Translations under genes and position numbers: made by a program
Assembly: GCF_010731675.1 (NCBI RefSeq)
Contig: NZ_AP022584.1
Coordinates: forward strand, 3,906,001 to 3,970,000
Reading direction: 5' to 3'
DNA length: 64,000 bases
DNA from: Mycobacterium marseillense
Lineage (GTDB): Bacteria > Actinomycetota > Actinomycetes > Mycobacteriales > Mycobacteriaceae
Notes under the pieces: model-generated
Databases searched by the model: none
What the model was told of the DNA's origin: nothing
The model's input: the letters and a program-made list of their open reading frames with translations, nothing else
Shown: in pieces, positions 52,889 to 61,866 of the stretch
Position numbering within the stretch: the stretch's first letter is position 1
Layout: every line of letters starts with the position of its first letter

Positions 52889-55516
52889 ATGGCGGTCGTC
52901 GATGATCTGACGTCGGGCATGGATGCATCGTCGCCGAGCGAGGATTTCGGGCGTCAGCCGCCGCAGGACCTGGCGGCCGAGCAGGCCGTGCTGGGCGGCA
53001 TGCTGCTGAGCAAGGACGCCATCGCCGACGTGCTCGAACGGCTGCGTCCCGGGGACTTCTACCGCCCCGCGCACCAGAACGTCTACGACGCGATCCTGGA
53101 TCTGTACGGGCGTGGGGAGCCGGCCGACGCCGTGACGGTCGCCGCGGAATTGGACCGCCGCAACCTGCTGCGTCGAATCGGCGGTGCGCCCTATCTGCAC
53201 ACCCTGATCTCGACGGTGCCCACCGCGGCCAACGCCGGCTACTACGCGACCATCGTGGCCGAGAAGGCGCTGCTGCGGCGCCTCGTCGAGGCCGGCACCC
53301 GGGTGGTGCAATACGGCTACGCGGGCGCCGAGGGTGCCGACGTGGCCGAGGTCGTCGACCGCGCGCAGGCGGAAATCTACGAGGTGGCCGAGCGGCGCAC
53401 GACGGAGGATTTCGTACCGCTCGAGGATCTGCTGCAGCCGACGATGGACGAGATCGACGCCATCGCCTCCAACGGCGGTGTGGCGCGCGGCGTACCGACC
53501 GGCTTCACCGAACTCGACGAGGTGACCAACGGCCTGCACGCCGGGCAGATGATCATCGTGGCGGCTAGACCTGGAGTCGGGAAAGCTCTCGCGTTGGACA
53601 CGCTGCTTCCCACACCGACGGGCTGGACGACGATGGGTGATGTCGCGGTCGGTGACGAGTTGCTCGGCGCCGACGGACAGCCCACGCGAGTCGTGGCGGC
53701 GACCGACGTGATGCTGGGACGGCCGTGCTACGAGGTGGAATTCTCTGACGGGACAGTGATCGTCGCTGACGCGGCGCATCAGTGGCTTACCGAGACGCGC
53801 GCGTCACGGAAGTCAGCGCAGGCGGCGGCGGTGGGTTACAACCGGTACAAGAATCAACGCACCTTTGCCGCGGTGCGAACGACGGCCGAGATCGCCGGAA
53901 GCTTGCGCTGCCCCACTCAAGACCGGCGACTGAACCACAGCGTCGTCAACTCGCGTGCCCTGGTCTTACCGGATCGCGAATACCTGGTGCCCCCTTACAC
54001 ACTCGGCGCCTGGCTCGGAGACGGCACCAGCGCCGCAGCCCAGATCACCGCGGTCGATCCTGAAATCGTCATGCGCATCGAAGCGGACGGCGTCGTCGCG
54101 GTTCCCTCGGAATCCGCGCGGTACCGCTACCAGCTCCGTCTGCCGGCTCATCCTGATCAAGCCCCGCGCCAGTGCGTGGTCTGCGGCACGTCGTTCATCC
54201 CCCACACCAGTCAGGTGCGGACCTGTGGACGCTCGTGTGGCGGCCGGGCACGATTTATTTCCGACGCGGTACCCAGCCCCACCTGCGACCGTTGCGGGGG
54301 ACCATCCGTGGGGCTGCGACTGTGCCAGACATGCCACTCCACGGTCGGCACCTTGCAGGCGCGCCTGCGCACAATCGGAGTGCTTGGAAACAAGCACATC
54401 CCCATGGAATACCTGCGGGGATCCGAGGCGCAACGGCGCGAGTTACTCGCTGGCTTGCTCGATACCGATGGAACCGTGACAGCCGGTGGTGCCGTGCAGT
54501 TTTCAGTCACAAACCAGCGGCTCGCGTGCGATGTCGCCGAGCTGATCGTCAGCCTTGGCTATCGCTGCCAAACTTCGACCAAGCGCGTCCGCGGGCGCCA
54601 CGAATCGACTAGCACCGCCTACACCCTGACCTTCTCCACCGAAGACAAAGTGTTCGCCTTGGAGCGAAAGGCCATCGTGCACAAGGAGCGTCGGGCTGCT
54701 ACCGGCACCGCGCGCTCGGGATCACGCTTCATCGTGGATGTCCGCCCTGTCGAGACAGTTGCTGTGCGTTGTGTCGAAGTGGACAACAACAGCCACATGT
54801 ATCTGGCGAGCAACGCAATGATCCCCACTCACAACTCCACCCTTGGCCTGGACTTCCTGCGCTCGTGTTCAATTAAGCACCGCATGGCCAGCGTCATCTT
54901 CTCGCTGGAGATGAGCAAGTCCGAGATCGTCATGCGGTTGCTGTCGGCGGAAGCGAAGATCAAACTCGCCGACATGCGATCGGGCCGGATGAGCGATGAA
55001 GACTGGACGCGGTTGGCGCGGCGCATGAGCGAAATCAGCGAGGCCCCACTGTATATCGATGACTCGCCCAACCTGACCATGATGGAGATCCGCGCCAAAG
55101 CGCGCCGCCTGCGGCAGAAATCCGACCTGAGGCTGGTCGTGGTCGACTATCTGCAGCTGATGTCGTCGGGAAAGAAGGTTGAGTCGCGACAGCTAGAGGT
55201 GTCCGAATTCTCGCGCCAGCTCAAGCTTTTGGCCAAGGAGCTCGAGGTTCCGGTCGTCGCGATCAGCCAGCTCAACCGTGGTCCCGAGCAGCGCACCGAC
55301 AAGAAGCCGATGCTGTCCGACCTTCGTGAGTCGGGATCGCTGGAGCAGGATGCGGACATGGTGATCCTGCTAAACCGACCGGATGCGTTCGAACGGGACG
55401 ACCCGCGCGGGGGAGAGGCGGATTTCATCCTCGCCAAACACCGCAACGGCCCAACCAAGACGGTCACCGTGGCCCACCAGTTGCACCTGTCGCGCTTCGC
55501 CAACATGGCGCGATGA
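52889..55516 (+). CDS. dnaB: Replicative DNA helicase DnaB, interrupted by an intein
   Basis: The full translation is 875 residues: N-extein 232, intein 417 and C-extein 226, giving a mature helicase of 458 residues. N-terminal domain EQAVLGGMLLSKDAIADVLE; the Walker A motif ARPGVGK-ST is split between Lys232 and Ser650. Walker B is RLVVVDYLQLMS; DnaB motifs ESGSLEQDADMVILLNR and ILAKHRNGPTKTV follow. The ATG at 52889 has GAGAAGGGAATCC upstream. Unspliced protein cannot bind ATP, so splicing controls activity. M. tuberculosis dnaB also has an intein. Confidence 0.97.
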   Translation: MAVVDDLTSGMDASSPSEDFGRQPPQDLAAEQAVLGGMLLSKDAIADVLERLRPGDFYRPAHQNVYDAILDLYGRGEPADAVTVAAELDRRNLLRRIGGAPYLHTLISTVPTAANAGYYATIVAEKALLRRLVEAGTRVVQYGYAGAEGADVAEVVDRAQAEIYEVAERRTTEDFVPLEDLLQPTMDEIDAIASNGGVARGVPTGFTELDEVTNGLHAGQMIIVAARPGVGKALALDTLLPTPTGWTTMGDVAVGDELLGADGQPTRVVAATDVMLGRPCYEVEFSDGTVIVADAAHQWLTETRASRKSAQAAAVGYNRYKNQRTFAAVRTTAEIAGSLRCPTQDRRLNHSVVNSRALVLPDREYLVPPYTLGAWLGDGTSAAAQITAVDPEIVMRIEADGVVAVPSESARYRYQLRLPAHPDQAPRQCVVCGTSFIPHTSQVRTCGRSCGGRARFISDAVPSPTCDRCGGPSVGLRLCQTCHSTVGTLQARLRTIGVLGNKHIPMEYLRGSEAQRRELLAGLLDTDGTVTAGGAVQFSVTNQRLACDVAELIVSLGYRCQTSTKRVRGRHESTSTAYTLTFSTEDKVFALERKAIVHKERRAATGTARSGSRFIVDVRPVETVAVRCVEVDNNSHMYLASNAMIPTHNSTLGLDFLRSCSIKHRMASVIFSLEMSKSEIVMRLLSAEAKIKLADMRSGRMSDEDWTRLARRMSEISEAPLYIDDSPNLTMMEIRAKARRLRQKSDLRLVVVDYLQLMSSGKKVESRQLEVSEFSRQLKLLAKELEVPVVAISQLNRGPEQRTDKKPMLSDLRESGSLEQDADMVILLNRPDAFERDDPRGGEADFILAKHRNGPTKTVTVAHQLHLSRFANMAR
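53585..54835 (+). mobile_element. DnaB intein with LAGLIDADG homing endonuclease, class 3 features
   Basis: 417 residues, starting with Ala (ALALDTLLPTPTGWTTMGDV) rather than Cys or Ser, and ending HN before the +1 Ser. The class 3 W-C-T set is present: Trp in AHQWLTET (block B), Cys in VAVRCVEVDN (block F) and Thr in IPTHN (block G). Two LAGLIDADG helices: LGAWLGDGTS and ELLAGLLDTDGTV. Between them lie four CxxC/CxxxC pairs (about 54173-54334). Insert point is the Walker A Lys-Ser junction. Confidence 0.9.
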
Positions 55517-55549
55517 CAATGGTGCCGGCGCCTGCCATCCCAGTAGACG

Positions 55550-56581
55550 TCAGCGGAAACGGATGTTCAACGTCGCCAGACCAAAGATCTTGCGGCCGGC
55601 CGACTTTGCGCCGACGATCACGACTCCGGTGCGCGTTTCCGGGTCCAGTGACTTGATCCTGCCGCTGTATTCGATGTCGGCACCCTCGCTGGCCGACACG
55701 ACCACGGGCTGGGACAGCCGCACCGCGTAGCGGGTAACGGCACCGGGATCGCCTGACCATGCTGAGCCGAAACCGGCACCCAACGCCATGGTGAGCATTC
55801 CGTGGGCGATCACGTCGGGCTGCCCCGCCAATTTGGCGAGGTTCTCGTCCCAATGAAGCGGGTTGGCGTCGCAGGCCACCCCGGAATAGTTCACCAGGTC
55901 GCCGCGCGACAGTCGGGCGTGGTGGACCGGTAATTCGTCGCCGACCTTCACGTCATCGAAGGATGGTGTCCCCGGGGTGCGGGTCATGCCCCCGGGTGCG
56001 ATCCGAACCTCGTCTGTGGGACGGACTGTCTTCTCGTAGTCCGTTTCGGAGTAGTCGATTCCGGCGAGGTTCACGTCGTGCATCATCACTTGCTGCGCGA
56101 CGGTCCTGATCCCCGGATCGACATCCTCGGCAGTGACGCCGACGACGGTGGTGTGTAGGGTGTGCACCCGCTCGCCGGCGGTATCGGTGAAGGTATTGGT
56201 CACCGTGATCAAGTCTCTGCCGGCGATCCGGCGCACCGATGACAGTTCGACATCAATGTGCAGTTCGTCGCCGGCCACGATCGGTCGGTGTTGCTCGAAG
56301 ACTTCTTCGGTCTGCAGATACATCTCGTAACCGATGACGATGGACTCGAACAAGTGCCGATTGGCTGCCATCGCCGGAGCCGACGTGAAGGTCAGCGGAG
56401 CCACCAGGTCCGAATATCCCAGCTCAGCAGCGGCGTCGAGTTTCCAGTGCGCAGGATGATAGTCCTGCACGGCACGGGCGAACTCGCGCACTTTCTCACG
56501 GCCGACCTGGTACGTGTCGTCGATCTGGTAGAAGTGACCGACCCGCGCTTCGAGTGCTGACGCTTCTGCTGCTGCTGTCAT
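55550..56581 (-). CDS. Fused HadA/HadB-type MaoC hydratase
   Basis: A 343-residue double-hotdog protein. N-terminal half (about 1-160) resembles HadA/MaoC_dehydrat_N (AVQDYHPAHWKLDAAAELGY; APLTFTSAPAMAANRHLFES) and C-terminal half is a MaoC domain with the catalytic Asp/His pattern (YSGVACDANPLHWDENLAKL; DVIAHGMLTMALGAGFGSAW). Annotated in relatives as (3R)-hydroxyacyl-ACP dehydratase. Start ATG 56581; an ATG 11 codons upstream (56614) is an alternative. Confidence 0.9.
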   Translation of the reverse strand: MTAAAEASALEARVGHFYQIDDTYQVGREKVREFARAVQDYHPAHWKLDAAAELGYSDLVAPLTFTSAPAMAANRHLFESIVIGYEMYLQTEEVFEQHRPIVAGDELHIDVELSSVRRIAGRDLITVTNTFTDTAGERVHTLHTTVVGVTAEDVDPGIRTVAQQVMMHDVNLAGIDYSETDYEKTVRPTDEVRIAPGGMTRTPGTPSFDDVKVGDELPVHHARLSRGDLVNYSGVACDANPLHWDENLAKLAGQPDVIAHGMLTMALGAGFGSAWSGDPGAVTRYAVRLSQPVVVSASEGADIEYSGRIKSLDPETRTGVVIVGAKSAGRKIFGLATLNIRFR

Positions 56582-57115
56582 ATTTTTGCCCAACTTTTCT
56601 GTAGGCCTGTTCATGGAAGCCGACCTACGCACACTAACGCGGCCGCACCAGGCCACCGGAGGCCGCAACGCGGATGACACCGACGATGGCGGCGGTTGCG
56701 GGTCAGCTTGGTCGACGCGACAGTTCACGATCTGTCCCCTGATCGCCCAGCTTGTGCCGGTCGGTTCTGGCGGCGCAGTGACAAGCTCGCCTGCGTTGCA
56801 CCAGTCATCGGCGGGATTCCACTGGACGGCGTCACCCCGTAGGAAGACCAGCCGTGCCACAGCGCCCAGCACGGACCATCGGCGTTCGAGCAGCAGGCGG
56901 CCTGAGTATTGAGGAAGCGCCGAGCGTAATGCCATTTCACACGTCGCGGGCAACCCCTTCCTCGAGCTTTCCAAGGCTGGCCACGCTGACCGGCAGAGGA
57001 AAATTTCAGCAGACCCCTTGCCAAGACCGGCGTCCCGCGTTATATAAAAACTATGCCGCAAGGCACAGATAATCGAGCAGTTAGACAGCAGATAGGAGTG
57101 TTGGAGGTGACGACC
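56582..57115. other. 534-base region between divergent MaoC and Hsp20 genes
   Basis: No supported gene. It holds the Hsp20 promoter (57018-57046). No HspR/HAIR or CIRCE-type inverted repeat was recognised. Open frames here, such as 56586-56912, are GC-driven and have no recognisable product. Confidence 0.7.
57018..57046 (+). promoter_or_regulatory. Sigma70-type promoter of the Hsp20 gene
   Basis: TTGCCA (57018-57023) and TATATA (57041-57046) separated by exactly 17 bases. The tract after it is AT-rich (AAAAACTATG), about 70 bases before the start codon. Strong SigA-like match, unusually canonical for mycobacteria. Confidence 0.75.
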
Positions 57116-57538
57116 ATGTTGGTTCGTAGCGATCCGTTTCGTGACCTCGATCGCTTCACTCAGCAGGTATTCGGCACCGCGGCGCGTCCGGCCGTGATGC
57201 CGATGGACGCCTGGCGCGATGGCGAGCAATTCGTGGTCGAATTTGATCTGCCCGGAATCGATGAACAGTCGCTGGACCTCGACATCGAGCGCAATGTGGT
57301 GACGGTGCGCGCCGAACGCCCCGATGTGGACCCAAGCCGGGAAATGCTGGCCACCGAACGGGCGCGTGGGGTGTTCACCCGCCAGCTGGTGCTCGGCGAC
57401 AATCTCGACACCGACCGTATCGACGCGCGCTATGACGCCGGGGTGCTGAGGTTGTGTATTCCGGTGGCCGAGAAGGCCAAGCCGCGCAAGATCGCCGTCG
57501 AGCGCGGAGATAGGCGGCAGACCGCAATCAGCGCGTGA
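57116..57538 (+). CDS. 18 kDa-antigen-type small heat shock protein (Hsp20)
   Basis: A 140-residue alpha-crystallin-family chaperone, closely similar to the M. leprae and M. avium 18 kDa antigen: [74 protein letters not shown] and the IXI-like C-terminal ends. Its start is ATG 57116 after TTGGAGG. It prevents aggregation of unfolding proteins under stress. M. tuberculosis lacks an orthologue at this locus. Confidence 0.95.
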   Translation: MLVRSDPFRDLDRFTQQVFGTAARPAVMPMDAWRDGEQFVVEFDLPGIDEQSLDLDIERNVVTVRAERPDVDPSREMLATERARGVFTRQLVLGDNLDTDRIDARYDAGVLRLCIPVAEKAKPRKIAVERGDRRQTAISA

Positions 57539-57571
57539 TGGGCCGGTGTGATGCTGACGGAACGTGGGTTG

Positions 57572-57907
57572 ATGACAACGCACTGCAGCACCGGGACAGC
57601 TTCGGAACACGCCACGGGCACTGGGGCTTCACCAGAGCAGCAGCTGGCGCTTTTACCCGACGTTGACCCAGAAACCTTGGTGCTGATTGCCGAGGTCGAC
57701 GCGATCTTGTGCGCGGCGGAAGCGACCCTGCTTCGTCGGCCACCGGCGCCACCAGTGACTGGGTGTGCTCGACTCGGGCCCCGGTCACCTGGTCGGTCGT
57801 GGGAGGTAGACGCGCAGCCTTGGAGCGCGCCACCGCACACTGTGCGCGCCGTTCAGCGCGGCCCTCCGCGCCGAAGCACCCGGCCAACCCGTGACACAAC
57901 ACTCTAG
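57572..57907 (+). CDS. Doubtful hypothetical protein downstream of hsp20
   Basis: A 111-residue frame, in the same direction as hsp20 and 33 bases behind it. The N-terminal part LALLPDVDPETLVLIAEVDAI looks protein-like (helical), but the second half is Arg/Pro/Ser-rich and looks out of frame. It may be a truncated or decayed gene. The 230 bases after it up to 58134 contain no other supported gene. Confidence 0.35.
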   Translation: MTTHCSTGTASEHATGTGASPEQQLALLPDVDPETLVLIAEVDAILCAAEATLLRRPPAPPVTGCARLGPRSPGRSWEVDAQPWSAPPHTVRAVQRGPPRRSTRPTRDTTL

Positions 57908-58134
57908 AAAGGCAGGTGATGGCATCACAGCGAGGATGACTGGGCAGTCCGCCGATCCGGGCAATACCAAAGGGCAACACCTCAGTCCTTGCGCGGACGA
58001 GGACAGGCCACTGCCAAGCCAGGCACCTCGGCCCGGGGCGGACCGCCCACCCTCCCATCAGCCACAGAAGTTTCGTCAGAGTGAAAGGCCTTGCTAGTCA
58101 GCAGTATTCGTCACCGACGAGGGAAAGGATAGCT

Positions 58135-58332
58135 GTGATCGACAAAGCCATGCTCAACAGCGCTGCACGCCGGCACTCGGTGAGGCTGCACAACTTAATG
58201 CCGGTGGAGGCCGACCCCGCCGACTGGGCAGAACAGCAACAGCTAGTGCCCCTGCCCGATGACGAATATCCCCATGTCGGTGGGGACCGCCGCGTCCTGA
58301 TCGCGGCATCAAGCGGACTCGAGGTCGACTGA
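58135..58332 (+). CDS. Small hypothetical protein, 65 residues
   Basis: A GTG-started frame with good ribosome site (GGGAAAGGATAGCT) encoding MIDKAMLNSAARRHSVRLHN and an acidic Trp-containing stretch ADPADWAEQQQLVPLPDDEY. No domain recognised, but sequence is non-random and codon use fits mycobacterial genes. Start at 58081 would be longer but less well supported. Confidence 0.55.
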   Translation: MIDKAMLNSAARRHSVRLHNLMPVEADPADWAEQQQLVPLPDDEYPHVGGDRRVLIAASSGLEVD

Positions 58333-58393
58333 AAGCCGAATGCCGTCAGCCGTCCCGTCAACGCCGATAATCACTCACGCGAGACGGCGGTCT

Positions 58394-58831
58394 TCAAAAG
58401 GCCAAGTCGTAACAGACCCACAGCAACGGCCCGACCACGATCAGCGCCAGCAACGTGACCCCGCCGATCAGCCGCCATGCGACGGTTGAGCGAAAGACAA
58501 CCGCCGTAACCGCTGACACCGTGGCCAGGACGATCAGCACGGTCGCGATGACGACCTCGGTCCGGGCCGACTGCACCGCAGACTCGGAGAGTGGCGGGAA
58601 AAATCCCGCTTCGAGTCTGAACGCCAACGCGGGAGTGCTCTCGGCCATCAGCAACAGGAGGGTCGCGATCATCATCGAGCCCAAACCGACCAGTGACAGG
58701 CATGCCCCAAAGATGTTGCGGTTGGCCGGATCTATCGGGCCGGTGTAGTGGGGCATTTCATCCACCCCCAAATCGTAGGACTTCGTCGCCTGCGGTGGGG
58801 CCAGACTTGTTCTCCGAGGTGTAGCCGTCAT
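58394..58831 (-). CDS. Small membrane protein
   Basis: A 145-residue protein with three hydrophobic segments: ACLSLVGLGSMMIATLLLLM, VVIATVLIVLATVSAVTAVV, LIGGVTLLALIVVGPLLWVC. ATG at 58831 has GAGAAGG four bases upstream. Function unknown. Divergent from the next plus-strand small gene with 38 bases between. Confidence 0.72.
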   Translation of the reverse strand: MTATPRRTSLAPPQATKSYDLGVDEMPHYTGPIDPANRNIFGACLSLVGLGSMMIATLLLLMAESTPALAFRLEAGFFPPLSESAVQSARTEVVIATVLIVLATVSAVTAVVFRSTVAWRLIGGVTLLALIVVGPLLWVCYDLAF

Positions 58832-58869
58832 GTGACCTTCTCGCGACGGCAACCGAGGACGCTCGTCAC

Positions 58870-59145
58870 GTGACGGTAATCGCGGCGATCTGCGCGCTCA
58901 CGACGGCAACATGCATCGGCTACTACTTCGGGCGCCGCGCCAGCACCCCGCGGCCCACCTGGACGAGGCGCACCAGCCGAATCGCACTGGGCAAGCTGGC
59001 ATTCAACCTGCTCGCGCTGATCACAGCCCGCCGGCTCCAGCAGAGCTTGCGCCTCGAGCGGATCTTCTTCAATAAACGAGGGTCGAGACCGGTTGTCCCC
59101 CTTGAGCTTCTGCGGGGTAGCGTCGTGCGCATGCGGTCCTCCTAG
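58870..59145 (+). CDS. Small membrane-associated hypothetical protein, 91 residues
   Basis: GTG-started, 91 residues: N-terminal membrane helix (VIAAICALTTATCIGYYFGR), then a basic stretch and RIALGKLAFNLLALITARRL. It looks like a real small actinobacterial protein with one anchor. No known domain. Confidence 0.6.
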   Translation: MTVIAAICALTTATCIGYYFGRRASTPRPTWTRRTSRIALGKLAFNLLALITARRLQQSLRLERIFFNKRGSRPVVPLELLRGSVVRMRSS

Positions 59146-59199
59146 AGTGCTGTAAGCATTCCGCCGCATCGACCGTCGTTGAGAAGGAAGAGAGCTGGC

Positions 59200-59940
59200 A
59201 TGGCTGCGCTGCAGGGCAAGGTGGCATTGGTGACGGGGGCGTCGTCGGGCCTGGGCGCGGAAACCGCCAAGTTGTTCTCCCGTCAGGGCGCAACGGTTTT
59301 CGGCATCGGTCGGGACACCGGCCGCCTGTCCGACGTCTTTGTCGACGTGGAACGCGGTGGCTACGCATCGGTGGACATTGCCTCGGCGCAGGCCTGCAGA
59401 GACGCGGTAGAGCACTGCGTGCGCGAATTCGGCGGCCTGGACATTCTCGTCAATGTCGCGGGCAAGCACCAGATGCGCCGGACGGAGTCGATGACCGACG
59501 ACGACTGGGAGCAGGACGTGGCGGTCAACATGAACGGTCCCTTCTATCTCTGCCGGGCCGCGCTGCCCCACCTGCTGGAGCGGGGCGGAAACATCGTCAA
59601 CGTGAGCTCGATCGCCGGCGTCGAGGGCCAGGCGTACTCGGCCGGTTACTGCGCCGCCAAGCATGGGCTGCTCGGCCTCACCCGCGCGCTGGCCGTCGAG
59701 TACACGGCGGACCGCCTGCGCGTCAATGCGGTGTGTCCGGGCGGCATGCTCACCCCGCAAATCGAACAGTTCAGCGCCCCGGACAATCCGAACTACGACC
59801 TGATCCTGCGCACGGCCTCGCCGCGCGGCATGATGCAACCACTCGATGTCGCCAACGTGATCGCCTTCCTCGCCAGTGACGCCGCAGCCGCGGTCCACGG
59901 CGCCGTCTATCGGGTCGACAACGGCAAGGGCGCCGGATAA
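59200..59940 (+). CDS. Short-chain dehydrogenase/reductase
   Basis: A 246-residue classical SDR: KVALVTGASSGLGAETAKLF, ILVNVAGKHQM, IVNVSSIAGVEGQAYSAGYC, AAKHGLLGLTRALAVEYTAD, VCPGGMLTPQIEQ. The catalytic Tyr and Lys are spaced YCAAK. The ATG at 59200 has AGAAGGAAGAG upstream. Single gene; substrate not known. Confidence 0.93.
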   Translation: MAALQGKVALVTGASSGLGAETAKLFSRQGATVFGIGRDTGRLSDVFVDVERGGYASVDIASAQACRDAVEHCVREFGGLDILVNVAGKHQMRRTESMTDDDWEQDVAVNMNGPFYLCRAALPHLLERGGNIVNVSSIAGVEGQAYSAGYCAAKHGLLGLTRALAVEYTADRLRVNAVCPGGMLTPQIEQFSAPDNPNYDLILRTASPRGMMQPLDVANVIAFLASDAAAAVHGAVYRVDNGKGAG

Positions 59941-60039
59941 CGGTTGGGGCACGTTTCGGTCAACCGTCGACATGTCATGGGCCACCGCGGATCTCGTGGT
60001 TAACAATTCGGGGCATGAGGCAGTCGCGGGAGCCCGACG

Positions 60040-61473
60040 TTGGCGCGTGAGATCTCACGGCAGACGTTTCTGCGCGGCGCCGTCGGGGCGCTAGCCGCCG
60101 GAGCGGTGCTCGGCGCGCCCCGCGCGATCGCAGATCCACGGCCGTCCGGCTGGGAAGGCCTGTCCACGGCGCTCGGCGGCAAGGTGTTGCTTCCGGACAA
60201 CCCCCAATTCGCAAGCGCCAAACAGGTTTTCAACACCAACTACAACGGCTCCACGCCGGCGGCGGTCGTCACCCCCACGTCGGCGGCCGACGTGCAAAAG
60301 GCGATGGCCTTCGCCGCCGCGCACAATCTCAAGGTCGCTCCGCGCAGTGGTGGGCACTCCTACATCGGAGCGTCGACCGCCAACGGGACCATGGTGCTCG
60401 ATCTGCGCCAACTGCCCGGCGATGCCAACTACGACGCCGCCACGGGGCAGGTCACCGTGACCCCGGCCACCAGTCTCTACACGATGCACCGGACGCTGGC
60501 CGCCGCAGGCCGGGGCGTCCCGACGGGTACCTGCCCGTCGGTCGGTGCCGCGGGCCACGCGCTGGGCGGCGGCCTGGGCGCCCAATCCCGGCATGCGGGC
60601 CTGCTCTGCGACCGGCTGACGTCGGCCTCGGTGGTCCTGCCCAACGGCCAGGCGGTCACCGCATCCGCCAACAGCAACCCCGACCTGTTCTGGGCGCTGC
60701 GCGGCGGCGGTGGCGGCAACTTCGGCGTGACGACCGCGCTGACTTTCGCCACGTTCCCCACCAAGGACGTCGACGTCGTCAACCTCAACTTCCCACCCGA
60801 ATCGTTCGCCCAGGTCCTGGTCGGATGGCAGAACTGGCTGCGCACGGCCGACCGCAACAGCTGGGCACTGGCCGACGCCACCGTCGACGCGATGGGCATG
60901 CATTGCCGCATCATGGCGACCTCCCCGGCCGGATCCGGCAACAGCACGGCGGCGGCCATCACCCAAGCGGTCGGAATGCAACCGTCCGGCACCGAGAACC
61001 ACACTTTCAACTACATGGACCTGGTGAACTACCTGGCTGTCGGGAACCTCAACCCTTCGCCACTCGGCTACGTCGGCGGATCCGATGTCTTCCCCACCGT
61101 CAACGCGGGCGTCGCACAGGGGATCGCCGCGGCGGTCAACGCCTTTCCCCGCAATGCCGGTCGCATGTTGGCGATCATGCACGCGCTCGACGGGGCCCTC
61201 GCGACCGTGGCGCCGGGGGCGACGGCCTTCCCCTGGCGCCGTCAGTCGGCGCTGGTGCAGTGGTACGTCGAAACCGGTGACTCTGCGGCCGCGACTAACT
61301 GGCTCGGCACGGCACACCAAGCGGTGCAACAATATTCGGTCGGCGGCTACGTGAACTACATCGAGGCCAATCAGTCACCGGCGCGCTACTTCGGCCCGAA
61401 CCTGTCCAAGCTGAGCGCGGTCCGGCAGAAATATGACCCCGGCCGGGTGATGTTCTCCGGGCTGAATTTCTAG
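60040..61473 (+). CDS. FAD-linked oxidase, berberine-bridge type (Rv0063-like)
   Basis: A 477-residue flavoprotein. An N-terminal signal region of twin-arginine-like type (SRQTFLRGAVGALAAGAVLG, Arg-Gln instead of Arg-Arg) is followed by FAD_binding_4 and the BBE C-terminal segment (YVNYIEANQSPARYFG; DPGRVMFSGLNF). Flavin-attachment His in SGGHSYIG and Cys in GTCPSVGAAGHALGGG suggest bicovalent FAD. Such oxidases act on sugars or secondary metabolites. Starts with TTG. Matches Rv0063 in length. Confidence 0.9.
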   Translation: MAREISRQTFLRGAVGALAAGAVLGAPRAIADPRPSGWEGLSTALGGKVLLPDNPQFASAKQVFNTNYNGSTPAAVVTPTSAADVQKAMAFAAAHNLKVAPRSGGHSYIGASTANGTMVLDLRQLPGDANYDAATGQVTVTPATSLYTMHRTLAAAGRGVPTGTCPSVGAAGHALGGGLGAQSRHAGLLCDRLTSASVVLPNGQAVTASANSNPDLFWALRGGGGGNFGVTTALTFATFPTKDVDVVNLNFPPESFAQVLVGWQNWLRTADRNSWALADATVDAMGMHCRIMATSPAGSGNSTAAAITQAVGMQPSGTENHTFNYMDLVNYLAVGNLNPSPLGYVGGSDVFPTVNAGVAQGIAAAVNAFPRNAGRMLAIMHALDGALATVAPGATAFPWRRQSALVQWYVETGDSAAATNWLGTAHQAVQQYSVGGYVNYIEANQSPARYFGPNLSKLSAVRQKYDPGRVMFSGLNF

Positions 61474-61571
61474 CCATCGGACCGTCGCGGCGCACGGCCG
61501 CCAAGCCGGTGATTAGACCACCTTTGCACGGGGTACTACCACTGCATCTGTGCGAGTAAGGGGTTTGGTGA

Positions 61572-61739
61572 ATGGCAGTGGAACACGGTCACGCCCGGTG
61601 CCCGCGGTGCATGGCATGGGCGCAGTACAGCTTCCTTGAGCGTGACGACAAACTCGAGTATCAGGTTCATTGCGACGCGTGTGGCAACGTCTACTGCGAA
61701 GTCACCCCCGCGTCGACCGCCTCAACGCCGGCCGCCTAG
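61572..61739 (+). CDS. Small zinc-ribbon protein, 55 residues
   Basis: A 55-residue frame, too short for usual cut-offs: MAVEHGHARCPRCMAWAQYS, then CDACGNVYCEV. Two CxxC pairs 24 residues apart make a zinc ribbon. ATG at 61572. The stop lies 127 bases before the Crp-like start. Likely conserved in mycobacteria; function unknown. Confidence 0.7.
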   Translation: MAVEHGHARCPRCMAWAQYSFLERDDKLEYQVHCDACGNVYCEVTPASTASTPAA

Positions 61740-61764
61740 CCGCCGACCTGCTGCGTTACGGAAT

Positions 61765-61780
61765 TTTACCCTGGTGTAAA
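61765..61780. promoter_or_regulatory. Short palindrome upstream of the Crp paralogue
   Basis: TTTACCCTGGTGTAAA has symmetric half-sites TTTAC and GTAAA around a 6-base centre. It lies 87 bases before the GTG at 61867 and is AT-richer than its surroundings. It does not match TGTGA-N6-TCACA; could be an operator of another regulator. Confidence 0.35.
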
Positions 61781-61866
61781 GTCTAGGCCGCGAGCCAAGA
61801 CGCCCCCAACCTGGAGCAGCGCCTAGTGCGCGCAAACGCCGTGCGGAAGGCGTTGAAAGGGGCGGC

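Noticed and set aside
56586..56912. A 108-codon plus frame before hsp20.
   Set aside because: Low-complexity Ser/Arg/Pro composition, no ribosome site, overlaps the alternative start of the MaoC gene.
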